A stretch of DNA of 64,000 bases from Paenibacillus polymyxa (GCF_018614975.1 NZ_JAGGNR010000011.1:248001-312000), one strand, 5' to 3'. Positions 41,877-49,391 are shown, counted from the stretch's first letter. Made by a program: numbers and translations. The notes: generated from the letters alone by a model not told the origin.

Positions 41877-42977
41877 TTGAAACCGAAATCCCAGATTGTC
41901 AATCTGCCTGTGTACCAGCCGGGCAAACCGATTGAAGAAGTGAAACGTGAGCTGGGGCTTGAACAAGTCATCAAGCTGGCCTCCAACGAAAACCCGTACG
42001 GCAGTTCTCCTGCCGCCCTGGAAGCCATTACGAGAGAAATGACTAATATAAGCATATACCCAGACGGTAGCTCGGTTGAGCTGACGGGAGTTCTTGCCAA
42101 GCATCTTGGCGTTGAACGGAACAACTTAATATTTGGTTGTGGTTCCGATGAGATTATTGCTTTGATCACGAGAGCTTTCTTCTTGCCGGGTGACGAGACC
42201 ATCATGGCAGATCAGACATTTTCTGTATATAAAAGCAATGCAGATATTGAGGGTGCCGTGACCATCGAAGTGCCTCTGAAAGATGGCACGCATGATCTGA
42301 GCGCGATGCTCGCACAAATTAACGACAAGACCAAAGCAGTATGGGTGTGTAATCCAAATAATCCGACAGGTACGATTATCTCCGAGCAGGAACTTACAGC
42401 CTTTATGGACCGTGTGCCTGCTCATGTGATGGTCATACTGGACGAAGCTTATTATGAATTCGTAACCGATGAAGCATACCCGCAAAGCGTACCATTGATC
42501 GAACGGTATCCGAACTTGGTCATTCTGCGGACATTCTCCAAAATTTACGGTTTGGCTTCGCTCCGGATCGGGTATGGTATTGCACGTCCCGAAATTATTG
42601 ATTTGATTAACCGAGTACGTGAGCCATTTAACACCTCCCGTTTTGGACAGGTTGCGGCGACGGCTGCACTGCTGGATCAGGATTTTGTTCAAGAGTGCTC
42701 GAAGCGGAATGCAACGGATCGGGATTTCCTGCAAAATGAATTTACACGGCTCGGATTGTCGTATTTCCCTTCACAGGGTAATTTCATTATGGTTGATCTG
42801 AATATGCCTTCGGCAATTGCGTTCCAATCCTTGCTCAAACAAGGCATTATCGTTCGCCCAGGATTTCACGTATATCCAACTTACATTCGTGTGTCCGTCG
42901 GAACATCAGAACAGAACCGTGCATTTGTCACGGCACTGGAGAACACGCTGGCTGAGAAGGCGGTAGCACGCCCTTAA
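41877..42977 (+). CDS. hisC: Histidinol-phosphate/aromatic aminotransferase
   Basis: HisC is a PLP-dependent class I/II aminotransferase that, in Bacillus, serves both histidinol phosphate and aromatic amino acid synthesis. The 366-residue protein has KLASNENPYGSSPAAL near 31, CNPNNPTGTII near 156, the PLP Lys in RTFSKIYGLASLRIGYG near 220, and the C-terminal RPGFHVYPTYIRVSVGT. The start is TTG 41877 with AGGAGGCGG upstream. Placement between trpA and tyrA supports a role in Phe and Tyr synthesis. Confidence 0.95.
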   Translation: MKPKSQIVNLPVYQPGKPIEEVKRELGLEQVIKLASNENPYGSSPAALEAITREMTNISIYPDGSSVELTGVLAKHLGVERNNLIFGCGSDEIIALITRAFFLPGDETIMADQTFSVYKSNADIEGAVTIEVPLKDGTHDLSAMLAQINDKTKAVWVCNPNNPTGTIISEQELTAFMDRVPAHVMVILDEAYYEFVTDEAYPQSVPLIERYPNLVILRTFSKIYGLASLRIGYGIARPEIIDLINRVREPFNTSRFGQVAATAALLDQDFVQECSKRNATDRDFLQNEFTRLGLSYFPSQGNFIMVDLNMPSAIAFQSLLKQGIIVRPGFHVYPTYIRVSVGTSEQNRAFVTALENTLAEKAVARP

Positions 42978-43003
42978 TACTGGCGATGAAAGAGTGAGGA
43001 CCC

Positions 43004-44098
43004 ATGAAACTAAAAATTGCAATGATCGGTGTAGGACTCATTGGCGGTTCACTGGCGCTCTGCTTCAAAGGCAAGCCAGGTGTAACCGTGATGGGTTACG
43101 CCCACTTGGATGAACTGAAGGACAAGTACATAGCGAGCGGTGTAGTGGATGAGGCTACGCTCTCTCTGGAAGAAGCGGTAGAGGATGCCGACTTTATTTT
43201 TTTGTGCGTTCCCGTAGGTTTGCTTGAATCCTATTTCGAAAAGCTCTCCAAGCTGCCATTGAAAAAAGGATGTATCATCACGGACGTAGGAAGCACTAAA
43301 GCTTCCATTGCCGCCTGTGCCGAGCATGTGCGGCTGACTGACGCTTACTTCATTGGTGGTCATCCTATGGCAGGGTCGGAGCGTGCAGGCGTAGATGCGG
43401 CCTCAGCCGTGTTGTTCGAGAATGCATACTATGTCTTAACTCCTTCAGAATATGTACCTGAGGAAGCCTACAGCAGGCTGTCTGAGCTGCTTGCGTATAC
43501 GCGGGCACAGATCGTGCGTGTTGAGCCCCTGCTGCACGATGACATCGTGGGGGCGATTAGTCATCTGCCACATGTCATTGCTGTTGCGCTGGTGAATCAG
43601 GTGCGTGAATATAATGAGTCGAACCCGCTATATAAAATGCTGGCTGCAGGTGGTTTCCGGGATATTACCCGGATTGCGTCCAGTGATGCGATTGTGTGGA
43701 GAGATATCTTGCTTAGCAACCGTGATGTACTGCTAGGCTTGCTTAAGGACTGGAATAGCCAGATGACGGCCTTTACGGATATGCTGGAGCATAAGAACGG
43801 TGAAGGCATAGAAGAAGCATTTCGTCAGGCCCGTGAGTTCCGCAGTGTATTGCCCGAACGACGCAAAGGCATGATTTCCTCGTTATTTGATCTGTACACC
43901 GATGTACAGGATGCACCGGGTATGATCGGTAAGATCGCAACTGAGCTTGGGGCGAATGATATCAACCTGAGCAACTTGGAGATTATCGAAAACCGGGTGG
44001 ATGTGCCGGGCATTATGCGTCTGTCTTTCCGTCAGGAAGAGGATATGGAACGAGCGAAGACGTTATTGGATTCCTTAGGCTATCAAGTGTGGATATAA
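43004..44098 (+). CDS. tyrA: Prephenate dehydrogenase with C-terminal ACT domain
   Basis: TyrA oxidatively decarboxylates prephenate to 4-hydroxyphenylpyruvate for tyrosine. The 364-residue protein shows the NAD motif GVGLIGGSLAL near 8-18, DVGSTKASI near 94, GGHPMAGSERAGVD near 115-128, and SHLPHVIAVAL near 186. Residues ~295-364 form an ACT domain starting at DAPGMIGKIATELG, as in the Bacillus enzyme. GTGAGGACCC precedes the ATG. aroE, which follows tyrA in B. subtilis, is not here. Confidence 0.96.
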   Translation: MKLKIAMIGVGLIGGSLALCFKGKPGVTVMGYAHLDELKDKYIASGVVDEATLSLEEAVEDADFIFLCVPVGLLESYFEKLSKLPLKKGCIITDVGSTKASIAACAEHVRLTDAYFIGGHPMAGSERAGVDAASAVLFENAYYVLTPSEYVPEEAYSRLSELLAYTRAQIVRVEPLLHDDIVGAISHLPHVIAVALVNQVREYNESNPLYKMLAAGGFRDITRIASSDAIVWRDILLSNRDVLLGLLKDWNSQMTAFTDMLEHKNGEGIEEAFRQAREFRSVLPERRKGMISSLFDLYTDVQDAPGMIGKIATELGANDINLSNLEIIENRVDVPGIMRLSFRQEEDMERAKTLLDSLGYQVWI

Positions 44099-44105
44099 GA
44101 CGAGA

Positions 44106-44130
44106 AAGAGGGCGAAAGCCCTCTTTTTTG
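44106..44130 (+). terminator. Intrinsic terminator of tyrA
   Basis: GAGGGC (44108-44113), GAAA, GCCCTC (44118-44123), TTTTTT. Confidence 0.92.
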
Positions 44131-44220
44131 TGAGGTTATATTGGAGTTGTTATTTGATTTTCAGTCACAGATCAAAGAGGGTTTATATAAATATTAACAT
44201 ATAGATATCTTTTTAAAGAC

Positions 44221-44304
44221 AAAAAAAAGACCGCTTACAAAAGCGGCCATTGCTCACGTGGAGCAATACAGTTATTGGATAGGAGTGGAGAGAAACCATA
44301 CTGT
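44221..44304 (-). ncRNA. Predicted stand-alone small RNA with C/U-rich anti-Shine-Dalgarno loop
   Basis: On the minus strand a perfect promoter (44339-44311) is followed by an 84-nt unit that ends in a strong terminator. Hairpin 1 is formed by UACAGU (44305-44300) with ACUGUA (44272-44267) and UGG with CCA, exposing a 17-nt loop UUUCUCUCCACUCCUAU. Hairpin 2 is AUUGCUC/GAGCAAU with loop CACGU (44267-44249). Hairpin 3 is GGCCGCUU/AAGCGGUC (44248-44229), followed by eight U. No start codon with ribosome binding site lies inside. The loop is complementary to AGGAG/GGAGAG-type ribosome binding sites, which suggests a trans-acting regulator of translation. The family is not recognised. Confidence 0.75.
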
Positions 44305-44310
44305 ACCCTT

Positions 44311-44339
44311 ATTATATGTATACGTTTTCATTTTGTCAA
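44311..44339 (-). promoter_or_regulatory. Perfect consensus sigma-A promoter of the small RNA
   Basis: On the minus strand TTGACA (44339-44334), a 17-nt spacer, and TATAAT (44316-44311). All 12 consensus bases match. No protein gene follows on this strand before the terminator at 44248-44221. Confidence 0.9.
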
Positions 44340-44440
44340 CACTTTAAGTGAATTTGTTTGAATTAATTATATCTTTCGGTAATTCAGGATAATAACTCCT
44401 TTTTTTAGGGATACCTTAGATCAAAAAAATATCACATTTT

Positions 44441-44469
44441 TGTAACCTTTTCGGGATCTCGTCCGTCTA
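44441..44469 (+). promoter_or_regulatory. ECF sigma-type promoter upstream of the sigma/anti-sigma operon
   Basis: TGTAAC (44441-44446), a 17-nt spacer, CGTCTA (44464-44469). This matches the promoters read by Bacillus ECF sigma factors of the SigM/SigX/SigW group. It suggests that the downstream sigma factor activates its own operon. Confidence 0.7.
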
Positions 44470-44566
44470 TATAAGCAAGGCCTACCAAAAAGGCTCAAAA
44501 TGAAGTCATGAACGTGAAAATGACTGCATATGAATGACAGGTCGGGTTCTGGCGATCGCAATGGAT

Positions 44567-44596
44567 TTGCCAGGATGATGCAGACCGTTGTACAAT
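44567..44596 (+). promoter_or_regulatory. Possible second, sigma-A promoter of the sigma factor operon
   Basis: TTGCCA (44567-44572), an 18-nt spacer, TACAAT (44591-44596). It could give basal expression. Confidence 0.35.
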
Positions 44597-44688
44597 AAAT
44601 ACTGTTAATGTAGAAACGTTGGGGAAATTGCCATTACATAGGGGAATTTGGCGGGAAGGCCAGTTATGGCGCTGAACGCTGTTTATAT

Positions 44689-44711
44689 GCGGTGAGAACC
44701 GCAACTTTTTT
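44689..44711 (+). terminator. Terminator-like hairpin in the sigma factor leader
   Basis: GCGGT (44689-44693), GAGA, ACCGC (44698-44702), AAC, TTTTTT. It lies 75 nt before the start codon and downstream of both candidate promoters, so it could attenuate the operon. Confidence 0.5.
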
Positions 44712-44786
44712 GTGCCTGTTCGGTAATACATGGATAGAGTCGAACGGGGAGAAGCACATGGATGGGCGAGGAGGGGTCGCACTCAA

Positions 44787-45380
44787 ATGACGGATTCCCA
44801 GTTGATTCGAGAGATCAAGGAAGGTAACCTGGAGTTATATTCCGAGCTGATGAGTCGTTATCAGCGTAAAATACTGGCTTTCGTATATCATATGTTGAAA
44901 AGTTCCAATATGGAGCTGCTTGCGGAAGATCTCTGTTCTGAGACTTTCTATAAAGCGTACCGCAGTCTACACTCATTCCGCGAGGTGGATGCCTCATTCT
45001 CAACCTGGTTGTATACCATTGCGAGAAATACGGTATTGAGTGAGCTTCGCAAACAGCGCAGCGGGAATATTCCACTCGAAGAGAGCGGTTTTGTACCTGT
45101 TGCTCCGTCCGAGAATGCGCCAGAGTATGCTGTATTGCGCAGTGAGCGAGTGATGCTGGTTAGGGATGCGATTAACAATTTGCCGGAGAAGCAGCGTTCT
45201 GCGATTATACTCCGCGAGTATGATCAACTAGACTACCAAGAGATTGCGAATATTCTTGGGCAGAGCGTCAGTTCTGTGAAATCGTTATTATTCAGAGCAA
45301 GATCAAGCGTAAAAACTCAATTGGAACCTTATTTCTTCGAACCGGTGTACGAGCCATATGAAGGGATGAAGAACCGATGA
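44787..45380 (+). CDS. ECF-type RNA polymerase sigma factor
   Basis: The 197-residue protein has sigma-70 region 2 (YSELMSRYQRKILAFVYHML, then LAEDLCSETFYKAYRSLHSF and STWLYTIARNTVLSELRK) and region 4 (LPEKQRSAIILREYDQLDYQEIA followed by QSVSSVKSLLFRAR), joined by a short linker; region 3 is absent, as in ECF factors. It directs RNA polymerase to specific promoters. ATG 44787 is set by GAGGAGGGG; an earlier in-frame ATG at 44730 lacks one. The anti-sigma gene overlaps by ATGA. The regulon is unknown. Confidence 0.92.
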   Translation: MTDSQLIREIKEGNLELYSELMSRYQRKILAFVYHMLKSSNMELLAEDLCSETFYKAYRSLHSFREVDASFSTWLYTIARNTVLSELRKQRSGNIPLEESGFVPVAPSENAPEYAVLRSERVMLVRDAINNLPEKQRSAIILREYDQLDYQEIANILGQSVSSVKSLLFRARSSVKTQLEPYFFEPVYEPYEGMKNR

Positions 45381-46012
45381 ATTGCAATGAAGCCCAGGAA
45401 CTGTTTGCACTGGTCTGGGACTTGCCGGAAACTCATCCTCAGCGGATTGCATTTCATGCTCATCTCGCTGGTTGTGAAGAGTGCTCCGAACAGTTTGAGG
45501 TCTGGGAAGAAGCTCAGATCTTGCTGCACAGCATTCCGGTTCCAGTGACAGAACAACAAGCACAGAGAGTGAACCGTAACGTTATGGACCGGATCTACGC
45601 GGAGTCTCCATGGCTACTGCCGGAAGAGGCAAAGGTTAATCGTTTCTCTGCTGTGATCCGCAAGCATATGTCTTTGTGGATTGCCGCGTTCCTGGCTATT
45701 TTTTTATGCAGCTTTCTGTATATGGCAATGTTTAAGCCAGACGTATCAGAAGCTGAGCAAACCAACGTTGTTGCTACGGGTATCCTGGAGACAGGGGTTG
45801 CCGGAAGCGGACCATCGTCCTCTGGAATGTATCAGTACAACATGACTGGAGCGGACAGAGGAAGTATCATAGAACCTTTTGTTGTGAGCATGGGACCTGC
45901 TTATCCGCAGTATTGGATGGCCCTCTCTTTACTTGCAATAGGAATGGCGTTATTTTCTCTTGGTCGTATGCATCGAACAACGAATAAACGTAAACAAGGT
46001 GCGAGTGCATAG
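45377..46012 (+). CDS. Membrane-bound zinc-finger anti-sigma factor
   Basis: The 211-residue protein begins with a zinc-binding anti-sigma (ZAS) motif: Cys 3, then HAHLAGCEEC (H-x3-C-x2-C type) near 27-36. The first membrane helix is near 98-118 (LWIAAFLAIFLCSFLYMAMF) and a second near 178-198. The loop between them is rich in G and S and would be outside. It would hold the ECF sigma factor at the membrane until a signal releases it. Two membrane helices are less common than one for this family. The start overlaps the sigma gene stop. Confidence 0.85.
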   Translation: MNCNEAQELFALVWDLPETHPQRIAFHAHLAGCEECSEQFEVWEEAQILLHSIPVPVTEQQAQRVNRNVMDRIYAESPWLLPEEAKVNRFSAVIRKHMSLWIAAFLAIFLCSFLYMAMFKPDVSEAEQTNVVATGILETGVAGSGPSSSGMYQYNMTGADRGSIIEPFVVSMGPAYPQYWMALSLLAIGMALFSLGRMHRTTNKRKQGASA

Positions 46013-46055
46013 GTAATAACCTTTCGTTCGCCGTGTGGAGAAATGAGGGATGTAA

Positions 46056-46655
46056 GTGCGAATCGGGCTTATTCGTCACGGTCTTACAGACTGGAATGCG
46101 GCAGGCCGTATACAGGGGCAGACGGATATACCTCTGAATGTGGAAGGTCGTGAACAGGCAGAACGACTGGGAAGACGTCTATTGACGGAAGAATACCAGT
46201 GGGACTATATCATCACAAGTGGATTATCGCGGGCACAGGAAACAGGGGAGATTATCTCTAAACTGTTGAATGTACCTTTGCTTGAGCCGGACGCACGGTT
46301 GAAAGAAAGGGCTTTTGGTCAGATTGAAGGTCTGACTTCAGAAGAACGGGTTGCCCGTTGGGGCAAATCCTGGGAGACATTGGACTTGGGACAGGAGCAG
46401 ATTGCGGATATCCAGATTCGTGCACTGGCGTTTCTGGAAGATCTATGGTCTGCCTATCCGGACCAAAACGTGCTCATTGTCACTCACGGAGCTTTCTTAG
46501 CCAACCTGTTATCAGCCTTGTTTAAAGATCGGTATACAGAACGGATTGGAAACCTGTCACTGACGATCCTGGAAAAGGAACGTGATGACTGGAGTCCGCT
46601 GTTATATAATTGCACACGACATCTGTCTTTGGACACAGCGAAACAACCTGAGTAA
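46056..46655 (+). CDS. Histidine phosphatase family protein
   Basis: The 199-residue protein is a member of the phosphoglycerate-mutase-like histidine phosphatases. The phospho-accepting His is in LIRHGLTDWNAAGRIQGQTD (RHG at residues 7-9). The second Arg is in ITSGLSRAQETGE, the acid in ERAFGQIEG, and the second His in LIVTHGAFL. The substrate cannot be told from the sequence; CobC-, GpmB- or PhoE-like phosphatases share it. The start is GTG 46056, with GAGGGATG upstream. The terminator overlaps its 3' end. Confidence 0.9.
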   Translation: MRIGLIRHGLTDWNAAGRIQGQTDIPLNVEGREQAERLGRRLLTEEYQWDYIITSGLSRAQETGEIISKLLNVPLLEPDARLKERAFGQIEGLTSEERVARWGKSWETLDLGQEQIADIQIRALAFLEDLWSAYPDQNVLIVTHGAFLANLLSALFKDRYTERIGNLSLTILEKERDDWSPLLYNCTRHLSLDTAKQPE

Positions 46656-46678
46656 TCTAACTTGGGTTGTTTTTTTTG
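46642..46678 (+). terminator. Intrinsic terminator overlapping the phosphatase stop codon
   Basis: AACAACC (46642-46648) pairs with GGTTGTT (46665-46671), followed by TTTTTTT. Confidence 0.85.
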
Positions 46679-46770
46679 CGTTTTATGGGGAAATAAAGAC
46701 TTTATATGATTTCAAACCTCTCATTTTTCTTCTGATTAACCAACTTCGGGCATAGTATGATTAACGAATT

Positions 46771-46803
46771 AATTTCATAATTCACTAAAGATATTATGAA
46801 ATT
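46771..46803. repeat. 11-bp perfect inverted repeat
   Basis: AATTTCATAAT (46771-46781), 11 nt, ATTATGAAATT (46793-46803). The arms extend with mismatches on both sides. It lies 130 nt upstream of the unknown gene at 46934 and may be an operator. Confidence 0.6.
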
Positions 46804-46842
46804 GATTCAAACATAAAAGATTTCCAAAAAGAGGTTTAGATT

Positions 46843-46914
46843 ATGGGAATTCCGTCAACGATGTTTACAAAACCAAACTATTTCAGGCTTCGAATCAGCA
46901 GTCGAAGTAGTTAA
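46843..46914 (+). CDS. Possible 23-residue peptide
   Basis: ATG 46843 follows AAAGAGG at 7-9 nt and encodes a basic peptide beginning MGIPSTMFTKPNYF and ending RLRISSRSS. It overlaps a small hairpin (CTTCGA/TCGAAG). There is no family match I know; it may be chance. Confidence 0.25.
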   Translation: MGIPSTMFTKPNYFRLRISSRSS

Positions 46915-46933
46915 CGGGCGAGGCGATGGACCC

Positions 46934-48052
46934 ATGAATCTAGCGGATATGCTTACTTTTGCCGATATTGGCCAGCTTAATCGAATAGCAGACTATTACC
47001 AATGTGAATGCAAGCCCAATTCCAAACATGAACTCATCCAGAGTATTCTCACTACATTGGGCAGCAGACCCTTTTTTGAGCAGCAGGTACGTCAACTGAA
47101 TCAAGCAGATCAGCGCTTTTTGAACAACTTGTTGTTTGATCCTCGCCAGTACTATGGTATGGAAGAACTCATTGCCATAGCCCGTCAATCGATGGACAAA
47201 AAGGAGAGTGAGGCTGGCGCCAGTCCACGTGATCTCATCGTTCGCTTTAATAAGAGTGGATGGTTGTTCAATGGGACAACGCAGCAGACCAGGTATTTGT
47301 ATCAGGTACCCCAGGATCTGAAATTAAGATTCAGGGATGTGTTATCCACACATCTGCGAGCAGGGATTACCAAAACAACGGAACCACCCATGTATCGGGA
47401 TGAATATCATCTTTTAGCGGATGATCTCAAGTTGTTCCTGCAGTTTGTCCAGCAGCACGAAATTGCCCTTAACGCTGAAGGCATGATGTACCGTCGCTCT
47501 CAACAGCAAATTATGGAGCATCTGCACATTAGTGAGGAATTGGTGGGCAAAGGTGGATGGAGATTCGGATATGGCCGTTCCTTCAAGGATTACCCGGATC
47601 GTTTCGCACTGCTCTACGACTATGCATTTCACCATCGGCTGGTTCGTGAGGAGCAAGGCACGCTGAAGTTATCACCAGCTGGAGAAGACAGGCTGGGGGC
47701 TGAGAAAACAGCCGAAATGATACAGCTATTTAGGTTTTGGTTAAGATTGTATAAAGGTGCTATTCCCAATCTGTCCTCTATTGTGTACTGGACAGGCGAA
47801 TGTGCCCAAGAATGGTCAACCGCCGAGTCGCTGTTTCGTCAGATCGGTCCATTCATTCAGCCATTCTATTATGATACGGCCGAGGCCATCTATGATAACA
47901 GAATTGTTAAAATGATGTTGCATCTTGGCATGGTCCGTATTGGGGAACATGAGGAAGGCCGGACGATACAAATGACAGCCTGGGGCACACGTCTTGCTGC
48001 ATCCTGTCGCTCCATCTCAGGAGACATTACACCTATTATGTTTGACAAGTGA
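46934..48052 (+). CDS. Unknown protein, possibly helicase-associated/winged-helix type
   Basis: The 372-residue soluble protein is not firmly recognised. The N-terminal part (LTFADIGQLNRIADYYQCECKPNSKHELIQSIL, quoted in two parts: LTFADIGQLNRIADYYQCEC and KHELIQSIL) looks like a helical SAP-type or winged-helix module. The middle (PDRFALLYDYAFHHRLVREEQGTLKLSPAGEDRL region) and end (KMMLHLGMVRIGEHEEG...MTAWGTRL) also resemble winged helices, as in the N-terminal domain found with XPB-like helicases. No nucleotide-binding motif is present. It is a single gene upstream of the carbonic anhydrase gene. Confidence 0.7.
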   Translation: MNLADMLTFADIGQLNRIADYYQCECKPNSKHELIQSILTTLGSRPFFEQQVRQLNQADQRFLNNLLFDPRQYYGMEELIAIARQSMDKKESEAGASPRDLIVRFNKSGWLFNGTTQQTRYLYQVPQDLKLRFRDVLSTHLRAGITKTTEPPMYRDEYHLLADDLKLFLQFVQQHEIALNAEGMMYRRSQQQIMEHLHISEELVGKGGWRFGYGRSFKDYPDRFALLYDYAFHHRLVREEQGTLKLSPAGEDRLGAEKTAEMIQLFRFWLRLYKGAIPNLSSIVYWTGECAQEWSTAESLFRQIGPFIQPFYYDTAEAIYDNRIVKMMLHLGMVRIGEHEEGRTIQMTAWGTRLAASCRSISGDITPIMFDK

Positions 48053-48069
48053 AGGACAAGTTGCTAAAA

Positions 48070-48091
48070 TCACTCCCAAATTAAGGAGTGA
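48070..48091 (+). promoter_or_regulatory. Hairpin that buries the ribosome binding site of the carbonic anhydrase gene
   Basis: TCACTCC (48070-48076), 8 nt, GGAGTGA (48085-48091). The 3' arm is the ribosome binding site AAGGAGTGA of the ATG at 48097, so the folded form would block translation. Confidence 0.6.
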
Positions 48092-48096
48092 TAATA

Positions 48097-48603
48097 ATGA
48101 TAGTTCCATACAAAGGTCTACAACCTCAGTTACACCCTTCGGTATATATGGCTGAAGGTGCAAAACTGGTCGGTGATTTGAGAATGGGAGAAGAGTCTTC
48201 CGTCTGGTTCAATGCAGTCCTGCGGGCTGATTTGGCTCCTATTATCATTGGAAAGCGCTGTAATATTCAAGATAACGTTGTCGGGCATGTCAATACTGAT
48301 CAACCTTTGATTGTGGGAGATGATGTTTCAGTAGGACATACAGCGATCATTCATGGTTGTTGTATTGGAACAGGATCATTAATCGGCATGGGAGCCATTC
48401 TGCTGAATGGAGCCGATATTGGCGCATATACGCTGATTGGAGCCGGTTCTGTTGTTACTGAGAATAGTAAAATTCCGCCCTATACTCTTGCTTTGGGGAC
48501 ACCTGCCAAAGTGATACGTGAGCTGACTGATGCCGATCTGGAGCGGATGTCCAGAACTTCACTGGGTTATGTTACCAAAGGAAAAGAATATAGGAGCTCT
48601 TAA
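48097..48603 (+). CDS. Gamma-carbonic anhydrase family protein
   Basis: The 168-residue protein has left-handed beta-helix hexapeptide repeats (for example VGDDVSVGHTAIIHGCCIGTG) and the gamma-carbonic anhydrase features: VLRADLAPIIIG near 45, NIQDNVVGHVN with the first zinc His near 72, and VGHTAIIHG with two more His. It probably hydrates CO2 or has a related acetyltransferase-like role; many family members are untested. ATG 48097 is fixed by AAGGAGTGA, which is inside a hairpin. Confidence 0.9.
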   Translation: MIVPYKGLQPQLHPSVYMAEGAKLVGDLRMGEESSVWFNAVLRADLAPIIIGKRCNIQDNVVGHVNTDQPLIVGDDVSVGHTAIIHGCCIGTGSLIGMGAILLNGADIGAYTLIGAGSVVTENSKIPPYTLALGTPAKVIRELTDADLERMSRTSLGYVTKGKEYRSS

Positions 48604-48626
48604 ATCCGTTTTGGAGGTGCATCCTA

Positions 48627-48806
48627 TTGGATAAAATGAAAGTTACGTACGAAGTCATGTTGGGGCTGGCAGCTGAGATGGTGTGGGACGAAGCGCTTCG
48701 CAAACAGCGCAGCGAGAAGCTCTATTTGGAAATCGATAAAGCGTTAGCTACCGGAGACGAAGTAGCTTTCCGGAGTCTGACGGATGAACTGAGGACCATA
48801 AACTGA
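48627..48806 (+). CDS. Small IDEAL-domain protein
   Basis: The 59-residue protein holds the IDEAL motif region LYLEIDKALATGDEVAFRSLTDEL (LYLEIDKAL at 32-40, DEVAFRSLTDEL at 44-55). In B. subtilis this domain ends YpiB, which lies at the same chromosomal place before ypiF. Here the domain stands alone, without the UPF0302 part. The function is unknown; the domain occurs with competence and transport proteins. The start is TTG 48627, set by GGAGGTG at 48613-48619. Confidence 0.75.
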   Translation: MDKMKVTYEVMLGLAAEMVWDEALRKQRSEKLYLEIDKALATGDEVAFRSLTDELRTIN

Positions 48807-48833
48807 TGGGCAAAATATATCCTTTCTGAGATA

Positions 48834-48866
48834 AAAGGGAATGCGCAGATGCGTATTTCCTTTTTG
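48834..48866 (+). terminator. Intrinsic terminator
   Basis: AAAGG-AAT-CGC pairs with GCG-ATT-CCTTT around AGAT (about 48834-48863), followed by TTT. Confidence 0.7.
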
Positions 48867-48957
48867 ATATGTGTAATTCCGAAATGAATGTCTGGATTTA
48901 TAAGGTATGGTCATATATAATATGGGAATAAAATGGATAGAGAGGGGATATAGGGAA

Positions 48958-49380
48958 TTGAAATTCAGTGAGATGACTCAAGACAGCTGGGCTGAACTGC
49001 AACTCTATCTGGATACATGCCTTATTCCATACACAGCTCTTAGCGGTGAGCAGTCGCCAGTAGAAGCTACCGAGGCATTGGAGCGGCTGAGAGATTTTCT
49101 GGATCTGGTCGAAATTCCTTTCAAAGGGAGAATCATGACTTATCCAGCCTTTCATTATGCTAATTCGGAATTGTCAATGACATTAAATTCCTTGTCCGGT
49201 CAGCTTAAATCTTCAGGATTCAAATATGTGGTTATTATGTCATCAGATGGTCATTTAAATGAAGTGGAAATTCCATCTGCTGATCTGGTTTTGAGTCGGT
49301 CCGTGTTAACTCAAGAGGTCGGAGAAGAGGGGATTGCGAGATTTGTAGGAGAAAAGATACGAGAGTTGTGGAAAAAATAG
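48958..49380 (+). CDS. DUF2487 family protein (YpiF-like)
   Basis: From TTG 48958 the protein has 140 residues and begins with KFSEMTQDSWAELQLYLDTC. It has the DUF2487 pattern LIPYTAL near 22, FKGRIMTYPAFHY near 53, and a charged C-terminus EGIARFVGEKIRELWKK. The function is unknown. In Bacillus ypiF precedes qcrA as here. GAGGGGA at 48942-48948 favours TTG 48958; longer starts at ATG 48907 or 48922 overlap a -10-like TATAAT (48916-48921) and lack a site. Confidence 0.75.
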   Translation: MKFSEMTQDSWAELQLYLDTCLIPYTALSGEQSPVEATEALERLRDFLDLVEIPFKGRIMTYPAFHYANSELSMTLNSLSGQLKSSGFKYVVIMSSDGHLNEVEIPSADLVLSRSVLTQEVGEEGIARFVGEKIRELWKK

Positions 49381-49391
49381 TTTTTGACGAC

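Noticed and set aside
44730..44786. Earlier ATG for the ECF sigma factor adding 19 residues
   Set aside because: GAGGAGGGG lies just before ATG 44787, and the added residues do not resemble sigma region 1 or 2.
46843..46914. 23-residue peptide as a confident gene
   Set aside because: The ribosome binding site is modest and nothing in the peptide suggests function; kept only at low confidence.
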